Positions 17,561 to 27,690 of a stretch of DNA of 64,000 nt are shown one piece after another (the stretch's first letter is position 1; every line of letters begins with the position of its first letter). The translations under genes were made by a program, and so were the position numbers. The notes under the pieces are model-generated. The model saw only the letters and a list, made by a program, of their open reading frames with translations, was not told the origin of the DNA and searched no databases. The stretch is from CAWICD01 sp052267165 (GTDB lineage: Bacteria; Vulcanimicrobiota; Vulcanimicrobiia; Vulcanimicrobiales; Vulcanimicrobiaceae), in the NCBI GenBank assembly GCA_052267165.1, contig JBKQHO010000050.1, forward strand, positions 5,984 to 69,983, written 5' to 3'.

Positions 17561-17950
17561 ATGTTCGTGCCGCGATCCAGCTTGCTTTGCACTGCCCTCT
17601 TGACGACGGTCCTGGGCTGCGGCGCCGCGCCCGCGCTCGCAGCACAAGTCGCCGGAGCGGCGCCGTACATGCTGGCCCAAGATGCGCCCGCGCCGGCGGC
17701 CTCGGGACGGGGCCATCGCTTCGGCGAGATCTTGATGAGCCTCGGCCTGAGCGATCAGCAGAAGTCGCAGATCCGCTCGATCATGCAAACCTCTCGCCAG
17801 CAAAACAAAAACGCCGACCCGGAGACCCGGCGCGCGAACCGGCAAGCCGCCTTCAAGAAGATCGACGCCGTCTTGGCTCCGGCGCAGCGCCAAACGCTCC
17901 ACGCCAAGCTGGACGCGATGCGCAAGGGCCAGGAAAGCCAGCCGCAGTAA
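17561..17950 (+). CDS. Periplasmic Spy/CpxP-like protein
   Basis: A 129-residue secreted protein: signal peptide ending around ALAAQ, then a helical domain with SLGLSDQQKSQIRSIMQTSR and IDAVLAPAQRQTLHAKLDAM, matching the LTxxQ pattern of the Spy/CpxP family. Such proteins are periplasmic chaperones or metal/envelope-stress sensors. AAGGA lies 7 bases before the ATG. It leads the RND operon (adaptor 3 bases downstream), as often seen for envelope-stress-induced pumps. Confidence 0.75.
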   Translation: MFVPRSSLLCTALLTTVLGCGAAPALAAQVAGAAPYMLAQDAPAPAASGRGHRFGEILMSLGLSDQQKSQIRSIMQTSRQQNKNADPETRRANRQAAFKKIDAVLAPAQRQTLHAKLDAMRKGQESQPQ

Positions 17951-17953
17951 CCG

Positions 17954-19267
17954 GTGGGCGCGCTCCGCACGATACCGTTGTTGCTGGCAGCCGCAGCCGT
18001 CATCGCCGGCTGCGCTCAACAGCAGAAGCACACCCGCACCGCCGCATCGCCCAATCCGGTTCCAACCGTCGCCGCGCATACGACGACGGTGCGCGCCAGC
18101 TCGTCGATCTCGGGCATCATCGCGCCGTACCAGAACGTCGCCATCACCAGCTCGCTCTCCGAGCCGACCGACGAGGTGCGCGTCAACGAGGGCGACCGCG
18201 TCACCGCCGCCGAGGTGATCGCCGTACTCGATACCGCCGACCTGCGGGCCCAGCTCGCGCAAGCCGACAGCACGGTCGAGACCGACGAGCGCACCGCTGA
18301 ATCGGACGACGCGAAGGTCGAGCAGACGCGCTACACCGCCACGCTCAACATCGGGACCGGCGTCAACGGTGTCAGCACCGCCGCCGCCGCGCTCGCTCAG
18401 GCCCAGCAAACGCTGCGCAACGACCAAGCCAACCTCGTTCGCGACCGGTCGCTGGTCGCCAACGGCTACATCGCCCAACAAGCCCTCGATCAGCAAGCGA
18501 CGACGGTCGTCAACGACGAAGCCGCGGTGCGCAGCGCGCAGGCCAACCTGCAGACCGCGACCATCAACCGGCAGGTCAACGGAACGCAGAGCTCCGGCCT
18601 GCAGGCTGCCACGGTCGCGTCAGCGATCGCCGACGCCCGGGCTGCGCACGCGGTCGTCGATCAAGCTCGGGCATCGGTCCAGCAACTGCAAACGCAGATC
18701 GCCAAGGCGACGATCGTCTCGCCGGTCGACGGCGTCATCGTCAACCGCAACCTCAATCCCGGTGAGTACCCCGGCTCGCGCACGATCTTCACGATCCAAC
18801 AGCTCGATCAAGTCTACGCCGAGCTGAACGCCTCGAGCGAGGACACATTCGCCATCCCGGTCGGCGCGCCGGTGACGCTGACGGTCGCGGGCAGCGCCGG
18901 CCAGACCTACAAGGGCAACGTGGTGGCGGTGCTCGGACAGGTCACGCCCGGCTCGACGAACTTTACCGTCAAAGTCTTGGTCCAGAATCCCGATCAGAAG
19001 TTGCAATCGGGTCTGCCCGTCTCGGCTACCGTGGCGCTGCCCGCCGTTCGCGGGATCGGCATTCCGACGACCGCCTTTCTCGACGACTCGCATAGCAGCG
19101 TCATGCTCGCCGACGACGAGCTGGTCGACGTCGTCGCCAAGCTCGCTCACGTGCGCGAGCTGGCCTCCGACGGAACGACCTCGATCGTGACCGGCGTCAA
19201 GAACGGCCAGGCGGTCATCGTCAACGGTCAACTCGGCCTCGCCGACGGACAAACGCTCACGCCCTGA
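17954..19267 (+). CDS. RND efflux adaptor lipoprotein (HlyD/AcrA family)
   Basis: Periplasmic adaptor of 437 residues with a lipoprotein signal (lipobox IAGC, Cys19). It has a lipoyl-like half (SISGIIAPYQNVAITSSL), a long coiled-coil hairpin (~95-265), the second lipoyl half (KATIVSPVDGVIVNRNLNPG) and a beta-barrel domain. It starts with GTG and overlaps the first RND gene by one base. It probably serves both tandem RND pumps. No outer membrane channel is encoded in this operon; the TolC at 2705-4717 is a candidate partner. Confidence 0.88.
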   Translation: MGALRTIPLLLAAAAVIAGCAQQQKHTRTAASPNPVPTVAAHTTTVRASSSISGIIAPYQNVAITSSLSEPTDEVRVNEGDRVTAAEVIAVLDTADLRAQLAQADSTVETDERTAESDDAKVEQTRYTATLNIGTGVNGVSTAAAALAQAQQTLRNDQANLVRDRSLVANGYIAQQALDQQATTVVNDEAAVRSAQANLQTATINRQVNGTQSSGLQAATVASAIADARAAHAVVDQARASVQQLQTQIAKATIVSPVDGVIVNRNLNPGEYPGSRTIFTIQQLDQVYAELNASSEDTFAIPVGAPVTLTVAGSAGQTYKGNVVAVLGQVTPGSTNFTVKVLVQNPDQKLQSGLPVSATVALPAVRGIGIPTTAFLDDSHSSVMLADDELVDVVAKLAHVRELASDGTTSIVTGVKNGQAVIVNGQLGLADGQTLTP

Positions 19268-22200
19268 TGCGCCGCATCACGCAGCTCTTCGTCAACCGTC
19301 CGCCGCTGGTCTTCGTGATGGTCGCGGTGATCACGCTTGCCGGAGCGTTCGCGCTCGCGACCCTGGTGCAGCAGCAGTTTCCGAACATCGACTTTCCCAC
19401 GATCAACGTCAGCGTCTCGTATCCCGGCGCTTCGCCTTCGGAGCTGCGCGATGCGGTCGTGCGGCCGATCGAGGACGCGATCGCCGGCGCCCCCGACCTC
19501 GACCACATCAACACCTCGATCCAGCAGAATCAAGCCTCGATCTCGGCGACCTTCACGCTCGACTCGAACCAGACGACCGATCTGACCGAAGTGCAGGACC
19601 GCGTTCAGACGGCGCGCGCGGCGCTCCCCGCCGACCTGCCGGCACCGTCGATTCGCACCTTTGACCCCGCGCAAATAACGGTCGTCACGCTCTCCGTCAC
19701 GTCGCGCTCGCTCAGCATCGCCGGGCTCTCGGCGATCGTGACCAACGACATCGTGCCGGCCCTCGAGCAAGTTCCCGGCGTTTCCTACGTCGGCGCGAAC
19801 GGCACGGTCACGCCCGCCCTCGAGGTGAAGGTCGACCCCCAGAAGCTCGCGAGCCTCGGCTTCACGCCGACCGACGTCGTCAGCGCGATCCAGTCGAACA
19901 ACGTCCGCGCACCCGGCGGCATCGCCTACTCGCCCAACCGCGAAACCTCGATCGACGTGCGCGGCGACCTGCAAACGTCGGACTCGGTCGCGAACCTGCT
20001 GCTCTCGGGCTCGACCACGATCTTGCTCGGAGCGACCTCGCCCTCGGGGACCGCCACGCAGAAGTACACGGGCGTGAGCGGTTCCGTCAACCAGGCGTTG
20101 ACGCTCAGCACCAACGCCATCGCGCCGGCCTCGACGGCGTCGACCGCAACCGGCGCTGAAGCCGGCGGCGGAAGCAGCACGACGACGTCCACGTCGCTCA
20201 GTTCCGGCGGAGGGGCCGGCTCCAGCGCGTCGTCGAGCTCGAACGCGAGCACGACGACGAGCGCCAACACGGTGAACGCGACGAACGGCACCAACGCCAC
20301 AACGGGCGCCTCGTCGTCGGCGACGCTCGCCCCGTCGAGCGGGACGCTCACCGCGGCAGCCCCGCAGAGCGCATTCGTTCCGGCCACGGCCGCGACACCG
20401 GCCTCCGTTGCGCCGCCCCCGCTGACCGCGGCGGCGCCCGCGCCGCTGCAATTGGCGACCAGCGCTCCGCTGCTGGCTTCCAGTTTGACGACCTCGGCCG
20501 GCGCGAGCCCAGCTCCCGGTACTTCGTTTCCGACGCTGACGGTGCCGGCCAACGCCGGTTCGCTGGCGGCGGCGACGAATGCCTCGAGCGCTGCCTCGGC
20601 GTCGTCCGCGGGCGGTGCCGCGAACGTGCCGCTCTCGTCGACGAACGTCTCGACCTCCGGCGCCGCCTCTTCGGGGGCGGCGGGCCAGGCGACGAACCCC
20701 TTCTCGTCGATGCCGCGTCTGCCGCGGGTCGGCGACGTCGCGTCGGTTACCGACTGGTACGAACCGCAACGCGTCGACTCGTACGTCAACGGCTTGCCTG
20801 CGATCTCGCTCAACATTCAAAAGGCGACCGGCGCGAGCGAGGTCTCGGCGTCGGAGGCGGTGCTCGCGGCGCTGCCCGCGATCGAAGCGCAGTATCCCGA
20901 CGTCGCGTTCAAGATCCTCAACGTCCAAGCCGACCAGACCAAGGCTCAGCTCTTCGGCGTCCTCGAGACCCTGATCGAGGGCATCGTGTTCACGGGCCTC
21001 GCCATGCTCGTCTTCCTGCGTTCGTGGCGCAACTCGCTGGTCGTGATGGTCGCGATTCCTACCTCGCTATTCGTCACGCTGTTCGTCATGAAGCTCGCAG
21101 GCTTCACGATCGACACGGTCTCGCTGCTCGCAATGACGCTGATCATCGGCATCCTGGTCGACGACTCGATCGTCGTGCTGGAAAACGTCGAACGGCATTA
21201 CGAGCACGGTGAGGCACCGCGAACCGCCGCGATTCTCGGGCGCGCCGAGATCGGCGCCGCCGCGATCGTGATCACGCTTGTCGACGTCGTCGTGTTCCTG
21301 CCGATCGCATTTCTGCCGGGCCAAACCGGCAAGTTCTTAGCTGAGTTCGGCGTGGTCGTCACGATCGCGACCCTCACCTCGCTCGCCGTCTCGTTCACGA
21401 TCACGCCCTCGCTCGCCGGCAACTGGTCGCTGCTTTCGAATTGGCAAGCGCCGCGTCCGATTCAAGCCTTTTCGCGCGGCTTCGCGCGGCTGCGCGACTT
21501 CTACAGCGGCCGCATCCTCGCGGCGGCGCTGGCACGGCCGATTCTCATCTTCACCACGTCGCTGGTGTTAACCGCGGGCGCGATCGCGCTCATTCCCCTC
21601 GGTCTGATCGGCTTCGAGTTCATCCCGTCGGTCGACGCCGGCCAGATCTTCGTTTCCATCCAGTATCCGACCGGCACGCCGCTGACCACGACCGACGCTG
21701 CGGTGCGCACGCTCACCGACCGGTTCATGCAGGTCGAGGGCGTGGACACGATCACGTCCACGACCGGAACGTCGCAAGCCGGCTTCGGCGGCAACATCAA
21801 CCTTGGGTCGAACGGACAGTTGCGCGTCATCCTTGCTGCCGACCACAAGCGCACGACCGACGAGATCGCCCGCATGCTCAACGGCATGGCGCGCCGCCTG
21901 GTGGCCGACGCGAAGGTCGTCGCGATCCCCGCGACCGGGACGCGCGGCGGTAACTCGCAACCGATCGACGTGACCGTCGCGACGACCCGCGGCGAACCGG
22001 ACGCGTATGCCGCCAAAGTGCTCGAAGCGTTGCAGGACACGCCCGGCGCGACCAACGTCAACAGTTCGTCACTGAACCTTTCGCCGCAGTTCGACGTCGA
22101 GTTCGACCGCGACAGTGCCCGGGCGCTCGACTTGGACATCGGCCTGGCCGCGCAAGCGGTGCGGGCCGCGTTCGGCGGAACGCTGGCGACGCAATTCGAC

Positions 22201-23094
22201 ACGGTCAACGGGACCAAGTACGTGCAGGTGCTGTATCCGCAGGCCGATCAGACCAGCCTCGCGACCCTGCGCGCCATCGCCTTACGGAACCGCAGCGGTC
22301 GGCTCGTCCACCTCGGCGACGTCGCGATCCTCAAGAACGATCCCGCGCAAGCGCTGATCACGCGCGTCAACCGCGAGACCGTCATCCACCTCGGCGCCAA
22401 CCTCGCGCCCGGCGCGGCCCTCTCGACGGTCGAAAAAGCCTTCCAGCAGCGCGTGCGCGCGCTGCACCTGCCCGACACCGTCATCGTCGGGACCGGCGCG
22501 GGCGGCTCGCAGCAGAATCTGGCCCAAACCGTCTCCGGCTTGGGCGCCTCGCTGGTGCTCTCGTTCGCGCTCGTTTACCTGCTGATGGTCGCCCTCTACA
22601 ACGGCTATCGCGTGCCGCTCGTCATCATGTTCTCGGTGCCCGTGGCGGCCGTCGGCGCGTTCGGGGCGCTCGCGCTGACCCATCAAACGCTCAACCTCTT
22701 CTCGCTGATCGGAGTCATCATGCTGGTGGGGCTGGTCAGCAAGAACGGGATTCTGCTGGTCGATTTCGCGACGCTCAAGGTCGAGGGCGGCTCCGACAAG
22801 CGAACTGCGATCGTTCAGGCCGCGCGGGAGCGCTTCCGGCCGATCGTCATGACGACGGTCTCGATGATCTCGGGGATGCTTCCGCTCGCGCTCGCACTCG
22901 ATCCGGGCTCTGCGGCAAAACGTTCGCTCGGGACCGTCGTCATCGGCGGCTTGACCAGCTCGCTGATTCTGACGCTCGTGCTCGTGCCGGTCGTCTACCT
23001 TTGGTTCGCGCCCGGGCCGCCGGGACGGCCGCTCCCGAGCGAGAACGAACCCGAGAAGCTCAGGCCTTTGCAACTCGCCCCGGGGTCGCGCTGA
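19267..23094 (+). CDS. RND multidrug exporter with a large low-complexity insertion
   Basis: Inner-membrane proton-driven exporter of the HAE1/AcrB superfamily, 1275 residues instead of the usual ~1030-1060. The N-terminus (FVNRPPLVFVMVAVITLAGA) and the TM4 proton-relay motif ILVDDSIVVLENVERH are intact. The second half ends with the GLVSKNGILLVDFA block. Residues ~248-481 (about 20008-20709) are a Ser/Thr/Ala/Gly/Pro-rich stretch without predicted structure, inserted in the first periplasmic loop between NLLLSGS and PRVGDVASV. The paralogue encoded next has only ~22 residues there. The reading frame stays open and the flanking motifs are conserved, so this is a real insertion, not a frameshift. 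Confidence 0.9.
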   Translation: MRRITQLFVNRPPLVFVMVAVITLAGAFALATLVQQQFPNIDFPTINVSVSYPGASPSELRDAVVRPIEDAIAGAPDLDHINTSIQQNQASISATFTLDSNQTTDLTEVQDRVQTARAALPADLPAPSIRTFDPAQITVVTLSVTSRSLSIAGLSAIVTNDIVPALEQVPGVSYVGANGTVTPALEVKVDPQKLASLGFTPTDVVSAIQSNNVRAPGGIAYSPNRETSIDVRGDLQTSDSVANLLLSGSTTILLGATSPSGTATQKYTGVSGSVNQALTLSTNAIAPASTASTATGAEAGGGSSTTTSTSLSSGGGAGSSASSSSNASTTTSANTVNATNGTNATTGASSSATLAPSSGTLTAAAPQSAFVPATAATPASVAPPPLTAAAPAPLQLATSAPLLASSLTTSAGASPAPGTSFPTLTVPANAGSLAAATNASSAASASSAGGAANVPLSSTNVSTSGAASSGAAGQATNPFSSMPRLPRVGDVASVTDWYEPQRVDSYVNGLPAISLNIQKATGASEVSASEAVLAALPAIEAQYPDVAFKILNVQADQTKAQLFGVLETLIEGIVFTGLAMLVFLRSWRNSLVVMVAIPTSLFVTLFVMKLAGFTIDTVSLLAMTLIIGILVDDSIVVLENVERHYEHGEAPRTAAILGRAEIGAAAIVITLVDVVVFLPIAFLPGQTGKFLAEFGVVVTIATLTSLAVSFTITPSLAGNWSLLSNWQAPRPIQAFSRGFARLRDFYSGRILAAALARPILIFTTSLVLTAGAIALIPLGLIGFEFIPSVDAGQIFVSIQYPTGTPLTTTDAAVRTLTDRFMQVEGVDTITSTTGTSQAGFGGNINLGSNGQLRVILAADHKRTTDEIARMLNGMARRLVADAKVVAIPATGTRGGNSQPIDVTVATTRGEPDAYAAKVLEALQDTPGATNVNSSSLNLSPQFDVEFDRDSARALDLDIGLAAQAVRAAFGGTLATQFDTVNGTKYVQVLYPQADQTSLATLRAIALRNRSGRLVHLGDVAILKNDPAQALITRVNRETVIHLGANLAPGAALSTVEKAFQQRVRALHLPDTVIVGTGAGGSQQNLAQTVSGLGASLVLSFALVYLLMVALYNGYRVPLVIMFSVPVAAVGAFGALALTHQTLNLFSLIGVIMLVGLVSKNGILLVDFATLKVEGGSDKRTAIVQAARERFRPIVMTTVSMISGMLPLALALDPGSAAKRSLGTVVIGGLTSSLILTLVLVPVVYLWFAPGPPGRPLPSENEPEKLRPLQLAPGSR

Positions 23095-26000
23095 TGTGGC
23101 TGACCCGGCTCTTCGTCCAACGGCCGCCGCTGGTCACCGTCTTTCTCTGCCTCGTGCTGCTCGCGGGCGTGGTCGGCGCGGCGACGCTCGTGCAACAGCA
23201 GTTTCCCAGCACGGACTCGCCCTCGATCCAAGTGCTCCTCAGCTATCCCGGCGCTTCGACCACCGAGATGCGCGACGCGATCGTTCGCCCGCTCGAAGAC
23301 CAGCTCGCCGGTTCGCCCGACCTCGATCACCTCGAGACGTCGATCCAGCCGGGCCAAGCTTCCATCGTCGCCTACTTCACGCTCACGTCCGATCAGAACA
23401 ACGATCTCGTCCAGGTGCAAGGCCGCGTTCAGAACGCGCAGCACTCGCTGCCCAACGACCTGCAGACGCCGCAGATCGCGATCTATAACCCGAGCGAGGC
23501 GGTCGTCGTCTCGCTGCTCTTGCGCTCGCAATCGCTCTCGACGGGCGACCTCTCGTCGCTGACGATCAACAAGATCGTTCCCGAGCTCGAACAAGTCCCC
23601 GGCGTGTCCTACGTCCAGGAGAACGGCGTCGTCACGCCCTCGATCCAGATCAACGTCAGCCCCAAGAAACTCTCGTCGTCGGGCTTCACGCTCACCGACA
23701 TCATCAGCACGATCACCAACAACAACATTCGCGCACCGGGCGGCATCGTCTACTCGCCCAACCGCGAGACCAATCTCGACGTGCGCGGCGACATCCAGGA
23801 CGTTCCGACGGTCGCCGGCTTGCTGCTCGGCGCTTCGGGCGGCTCGACCAGCTCGACCACGACCGATCCGTGGAGCACGACGGCCCGCCTCTTCCGCATC
23901 GGCGACGTCGCGAACGTCACGGACACGTACGAGACGCAGCGCGTCTTCGCGTACTCCGGCGGCACGCCGTGCGTGACGCTCGACATCCAAAAGTCGGCCG
24001 GCGTCAGCGAAGTCGAGACTTCCAACCACGTCTTGGCTGCGCTTCCCGAACTGAGCAAAACCTATCCCGAAGTCCAGTTCTCCGTGCTCAACGTGCAGTC
24101 GACCTACACGCAGCAGCAGCTCTCGGGCGTCGTGCGAACCCTGATCGAGGCGATCGTCTTCACCGGCATCGTCATGCTCTTCTTCCTGCGCTCGTGGCGC
24201 AACGCGATCGTCGTCATGATCTCCATCCCAGCCTCGCTGCTCGTGACGCTGGCGGCGATGCGGCTCGCCCACTTCACGCTCGACACCGTCTCGCTGCTCG
24301 CGATGACCCTGATCATCGGCATCCTGGTCGACGACTCGATCGTCGTGCTCGAGAACGTCGAGCGCCACTTTGCGCACGGCGAGGGCTCGACCCAGGCGGC
24401 GATCAGCGGGCGCAGCGAGATCGGCGTGGCAGCGATCGTCATCACCTTGGTCGACGTCGTCGTCTTCCTGCCGATCTCGTTCCTGCCGGGATCGGTCGGG
24501 CTGTTCTTGCGCGAGTTCGGGCTGGTCGTGACCGTCGCGACCCTGACCTCGCTGTTCGTCTCGTTCACGGTGACGCCGACGCTCGCCGGCCGCTGGGCGC
24601 TGCTTTCAACTTGGAAGCCCTGGCCGATCATCGAGGGCTTCACCGACCGTTTCGAAAGCGCGCGCGCGGCCTACGTCGACCGCATGCTGACCTGGGGACT
24701 GCGCCACGGCCGAACCGTGGCAGCGATCTCGGCGATCTCGCTGGCGCTGGCGCTCGCGCTGATTCCGCTCGGCCTGGTCGGCTTCGAGTACATCCCGCCG
24801 GTCGACCGCGGCGAGCTCTACATCACGCTCACGTATCCCAGCGGCACGCCGCTGGAAACGACGCGCCGCGGCATGCTCGCGGCCGAGCGAGTCGTCGACC
24901 GCGTCTCGGATCTGCGCAGCGAGTCGGCGATGGCCGGTGCGTATCTGGGGCAGCTCAGCGGCTACATCAGCAACGCCGCCGCCGGCCAGCTCGACGTCTT
25001 CCTCAACACCAAGCGCGCGCACTCGACGGCGTACTGGGCCGCGCAACTGCAAAGCGAGGTGCAGAAGCAAATCCCGGAAGCCTCGGTCGTCTCCGTTCCG
25101 GCGACCGACATCTCAGGCGGCAACGCGCAACCGGTCGACGAGGTCATCTCCAGCGTCGACGGCCAGCCGGAGCCGTACGCAGCGAAAGTCGAAGCGGCGC
25201 TGGCCGCGACGCCGGGAGCGATCGACGTCACGACTTCGGCCGTCGCCAACGCTCCGCAGGTCGAAGTGCAATTCAATCGCGACCGCGCCCGAGCGCTCGG
25301 CGCCAGCGTGGGAACTGCTGCGACCGCGATTCGTGCGGCCTTCGGTGGCGATCTCGCCACGCAGTTCACCGGCGCCGACGGCCTCAAGGACGTGCTCGTC
25401 ACCTACCCCTTGGCCGATCAAACCTCGCTCGGCGAGGTCGCTTCGATTCCGATCCGCGCCGGCGACGGCTCGATCGTCCACGTGGGCGACATCGCACACG
25501 TCGTGCAGGCCCCGGCGCCGCCGATCATCATGCGCATCAACCGGCAGAGCGTCGTTTACGTCGGCGCGAACCTCGCGCCGGGTGCGCTGCTCTCGAACGT
25601 GCAGCGCGACTTCGGACGCCGGCTGAACGATCTTCACCTGCCCGCAAGCGTGACCATCGCGCCGTCGGCCGGCGGCAACGAGCAGCAGGTCAGCGACACC
25701 GTCAAAGGCATGAGCATCGCGCTGATGCTCTCGATGGTGCTGGTCTACCTGCTCATGGTCGCGCTCTACAACAGCTACCGGACGCCGTTCATCATCATGT
25801 TCGCCGTTCCGGTCGCGGTCGTCGGTGCGCTCGGCTCGCTCGCGCTGACGCACCAAACGCTGAACCTCTTCTCCTTGATCGGTTCGGTGCTGTTGATCGG
25901 GTTGGTCTCGAAGAACGGCATCCTGCTGGTCGATTTCGCCAACGCGCGGATGCGCGAGGGCCTCAGCCGTGACGCCGCGATGGCCGAGGCCGCCAAAGAG

Positions 26001-26273
26001 CGCTTTCGCCCGATCATCATGACGACCGCCGCCATGATCGCCGGCATGGCGCCGCTGGCGCTCGCGCTCGACCCCGGGGCGCAGGCGGCCGCATCGCTCG
26101 GCACGGTCGTGATCGGCGGCTTGTCGAGCTCGCTGCTGCTCACGCTCGTGCTGGTTCCCGTCGTGTACGTCGCCTTGGCCTCGCAGCCCAGGGCGGCCGG
26201 TCCCGACGACGTCTACCGGCCGGACGGCATCACTCGCCCACAGCCCTCGCTCTTCGACACGGGCGTTCGGTAA
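23094..26273 (+). CDS. RND multidrug exporter (second tandem copy)
   Basis: A 1059-residue HAE1/AcrB-family exporter, closely paralogous to the gene before it and of normal length. The ATG at 23094 overlaps the TGA of the first pump (TGATG); the open frame upstream of it lies inside that gene. The TM4 motif ILVDDSIVVLENVERH and the GLVSKNGILLVDFANARM block are intact. Two tandem RND subunits with a single adaptor recall the heteromeric MdtBC arrangement, so a mixed trimer is possible but unproven. Confidence 0.92.
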   Translation: MWLTRLFVQRPPLVTVFLCLVLLAGVVGAATLVQQQFPSTDSPSIQVLLSYPGASTTEMRDAIVRPLEDQLAGSPDLDHLETSIQPGQASIVAYFTLTSDQNNDLVQVQGRVQNAQHSLPNDLQTPQIAIYNPSEAVVVSLLLRSQSLSTGDLSSLTINKIVPELEQVPGVSYVQENGVVTPSIQINVSPKKLSSSGFTLTDIISTITNNNIRAPGGIVYSPNRETNLDVRGDIQDVPTVAGLLLGASGGSTSSTTTDPWSTTARLFRIGDVANVTDTYETQRVFAYSGGTPCVTLDIQKSAGVSEVETSNHVLAALPELSKTYPEVQFSVLNVQSTYTQQQLSGVVRTLIEAIVFTGIVMLFFLRSWRNAIVVMISIPASLLVTLAAMRLAHFTLDTVSLLAMTLIIGILVDDSIVVLENVERHFAHGEGSTQAAISGRSEIGVAAIVITLVDVVVFLPISFLPGSVGLFLREFGLVVTVATLTSLFVSFTVTPTLAGRWALLSTWKPWPIIEGFTDRFESARAAYVDRMLTWGLRHGRTVAAISAISLALALALIPLGLVGFEYIPPVDRGELYITLTYPSGTPLETTRRGMLAAERVVDRVSDLRSESAMAGAYLGQLSGYISNAAAGQLDVFLNTKRAHSTAYWAAQLQSEVQKQIPEASVVSVPATDISGGNAQPVDEVISSVDGQPEPYAAKVEAALAATPGAIDVTTSAVANAPQVEVQFNRDRARALGASVGTAATAIRAAFGGDLATQFTGADGLKDVLVTYPLADQTSLGEVASIPIRAGDGSIVHVGDIAHVVQAPAPPIIMRINRQSVVYVGANLAPGALLSNVQRDFGRRLNDLHLPASVTIAPSAGGNEQQVSDTVKGMSIALMLSMVLVYLLMVALYNSYRTPFIIMFAVPVAVVGALGSLALTHQTLNLFSLIGSVLLIGLVSKNGILLVDFANARMREGLSRDAAMAEAAKERFRPIIMTTAAMIAGMAPLALALDPGAQAAASLGTVVIGGLSSSLLLTLVLVPVVYVALASQPRAAGPDDVYRPDGITRPQPSLFDTGVR

Positions 26274-26283
26274 CGCTAACGGT

Positions 26284-27669
26284 TCAAAGCACCGGCTGCT
26301 GCTTGACGACGAACTCCTCGAAGTCGGTCAGCTTCATGCGCGGGCTGCCGTAGCGGCCGCCGAGCTGAACCTCGCGCTGGTCGATCGTCAGCCAGTGATT
26401 CCATCCGACGACCGTCACGCCGCGCTCGGCGAGATGCCGGTCGACGGCGGCCGGGTCGGGCTCGGGAGCGCGCGGCAGCACCGCCAGATCCTCGATGACC
26501 GCTGCAGCCGTTTCGATGGAATCGGCTTTGTTGGTGCCGATGATCCCGGTCGGGCCGCGCTTGATCCAGCCCGAAACGTACTGGCCGGGGAGCGGCGCGC
26601 CGCCGGGCTCGACCAGCACGCGCCCACGCTCGTTGGGGATGAGGTGGCGCCGCGCGTCGAACGGCACGTCGCTCAGCGGTAAGCCGCGGTAGCCGACGGA
26701 GCGCAGCACCATCTGCACGTCGAGCAACTCGTAACGTCCCGTTCCGAGCGCGTCCTGACGCTCGTCCAGCACGGTCCGCTCGACCTTGAGCTGCTCGGCG
26801 TGCACCGTGCCGACGACTTCTGCCGGTGCCGCGAAGAAGCGCAAATGGATGCGGCGCGGGCGGCCCTGCGGGGTGCGCGACGCGAAATCCTTGAGCACCT
26901 CGAGATTGCGCTGCAAGATCGACTGCCCGGCGACGACCTCGGCGCTCTGCGAGTCGAGCTCGAGATCCTCGGCCTTGACGATCACGTCGGCATTGTCGAG
27001 CTCGCCCAGCTCGCGCAGCTCCTTCGTGGTGAATTTGGCTTGCGCCGGGCCGCGCCGCCCGAGCACGTAGATGTCGCGCACCTGGCTCTGCGCCAAGACC
27101 TCGAGCACGGCGTGCGGGATGTCGGTCTCGCGCAATTCGTCGACGTGTTTGGCGAGGATTCGGGTCACGTCGACCGCGACGTTCCCCATACCGACGACCG
27201 CGACGGCGTGCGCGTCGAGCTTGAGCCGGCGTGTCGCATGATCCGGATGACCGTTGTACCAGGCCACGAACTCGGTCGCGGACAGGTTGCCTTGCAGCTC
27301 TTCGCCCGGAATGTTGAGCCGCCGGTCCGCCGAGGCGCCGACGGTGTAGATGACGGCGTCGTAGTAGCGCCGCACGTCGGCCAGCGTCAGGTCTTCGCCG
27401 AATGTGACGTTCCCGAGAAAGCGTACGCGCGGGTCGTCGAGGGTCTTGTGGAAGATCGTGATGACCGACTTCATCTTGTGATGGTCGGGCGCCACGCCGT
27501 AGCGCACCAGACCGTAGGGCGTCGGTAGCCGTTCGATCACGTCGATGCTGAAATCGGCCTTCGCACTCTTCAGGAGCGCTTCAGCGAGAAAGATGCCCGA
27601 GGGTCCGGCGCCGACGACGGCGATGCGGACGGGACGGGCGGGCGCGGTCGCGTTCTCTGCGGCGGTCAT
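26284..27669 (-). CDS. fprA: Ferredoxin-NADP+ reductase, adrenodoxin-reductase/FprA type
   Basis: A 461-residue flavoenzyme exchanging electrons between NADPH and ferredoxin. The FAD-binding motif VVGAGPSGIFLAEALL and the GLVRYGVAPDHHKMKSV segment mark the adrenodoxin reductase/FprA family; the NADP-binding region is VVGMGNVAVDVTRIL, and the C-terminus holds the ISGWIKRGPTG-type motif (here VSGWIKRGPTGIIGTNK). It lies 21 bases after nifI2 in the same direction, so it is probably co-transcribed with nifI1-nifI2. In this setting it may supply reduced ferredoxin for N2 fixation or dispose of excess reductant. Confidence 0.9.
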   Translation of the reverse strand: MTAAENATAPARPVRIAVVGAGPSGIFLAEALLKSAKADFSIDVIERLPTPYGLVRYGVAPDHHKMKSVITIFHKTLDDPRVRFLGNVTFGEDLTLADVRRYYDAVIYTVGASADRRLNIPGEELQGNLSATEFVAWYNGHPDHATRRLKLDAHAVAVVGMGNVAVDVTRILAKHVDELRETDIPHAVLEVLAQSQVRDIYVLGRRGPAQAKFTTKELRELGELDNADVIVKAEDLELDSQSAEVVAGQSILQRNLEVLKDFASRTPQGRPRRIHLRFFAAPAEVVGTVHAEQLKVERTVLDERQDALGTGRYELLDVQMVLRSVGYRGLPLSDVPFDARRHLIPNERGRVLVEPGGAPLPGQYVSGWIKRGPTGIIGTNKADSIETAAAVIEDLAVLPRAPEPDPAAVDRHLAERGVTVVGWNHWLTIDQREVQLGGRYGSPRMKLTDFEEFVVKQQPVL

Positions 27670-27690
27670 CCGCGAAACGTTAACGAGGCA

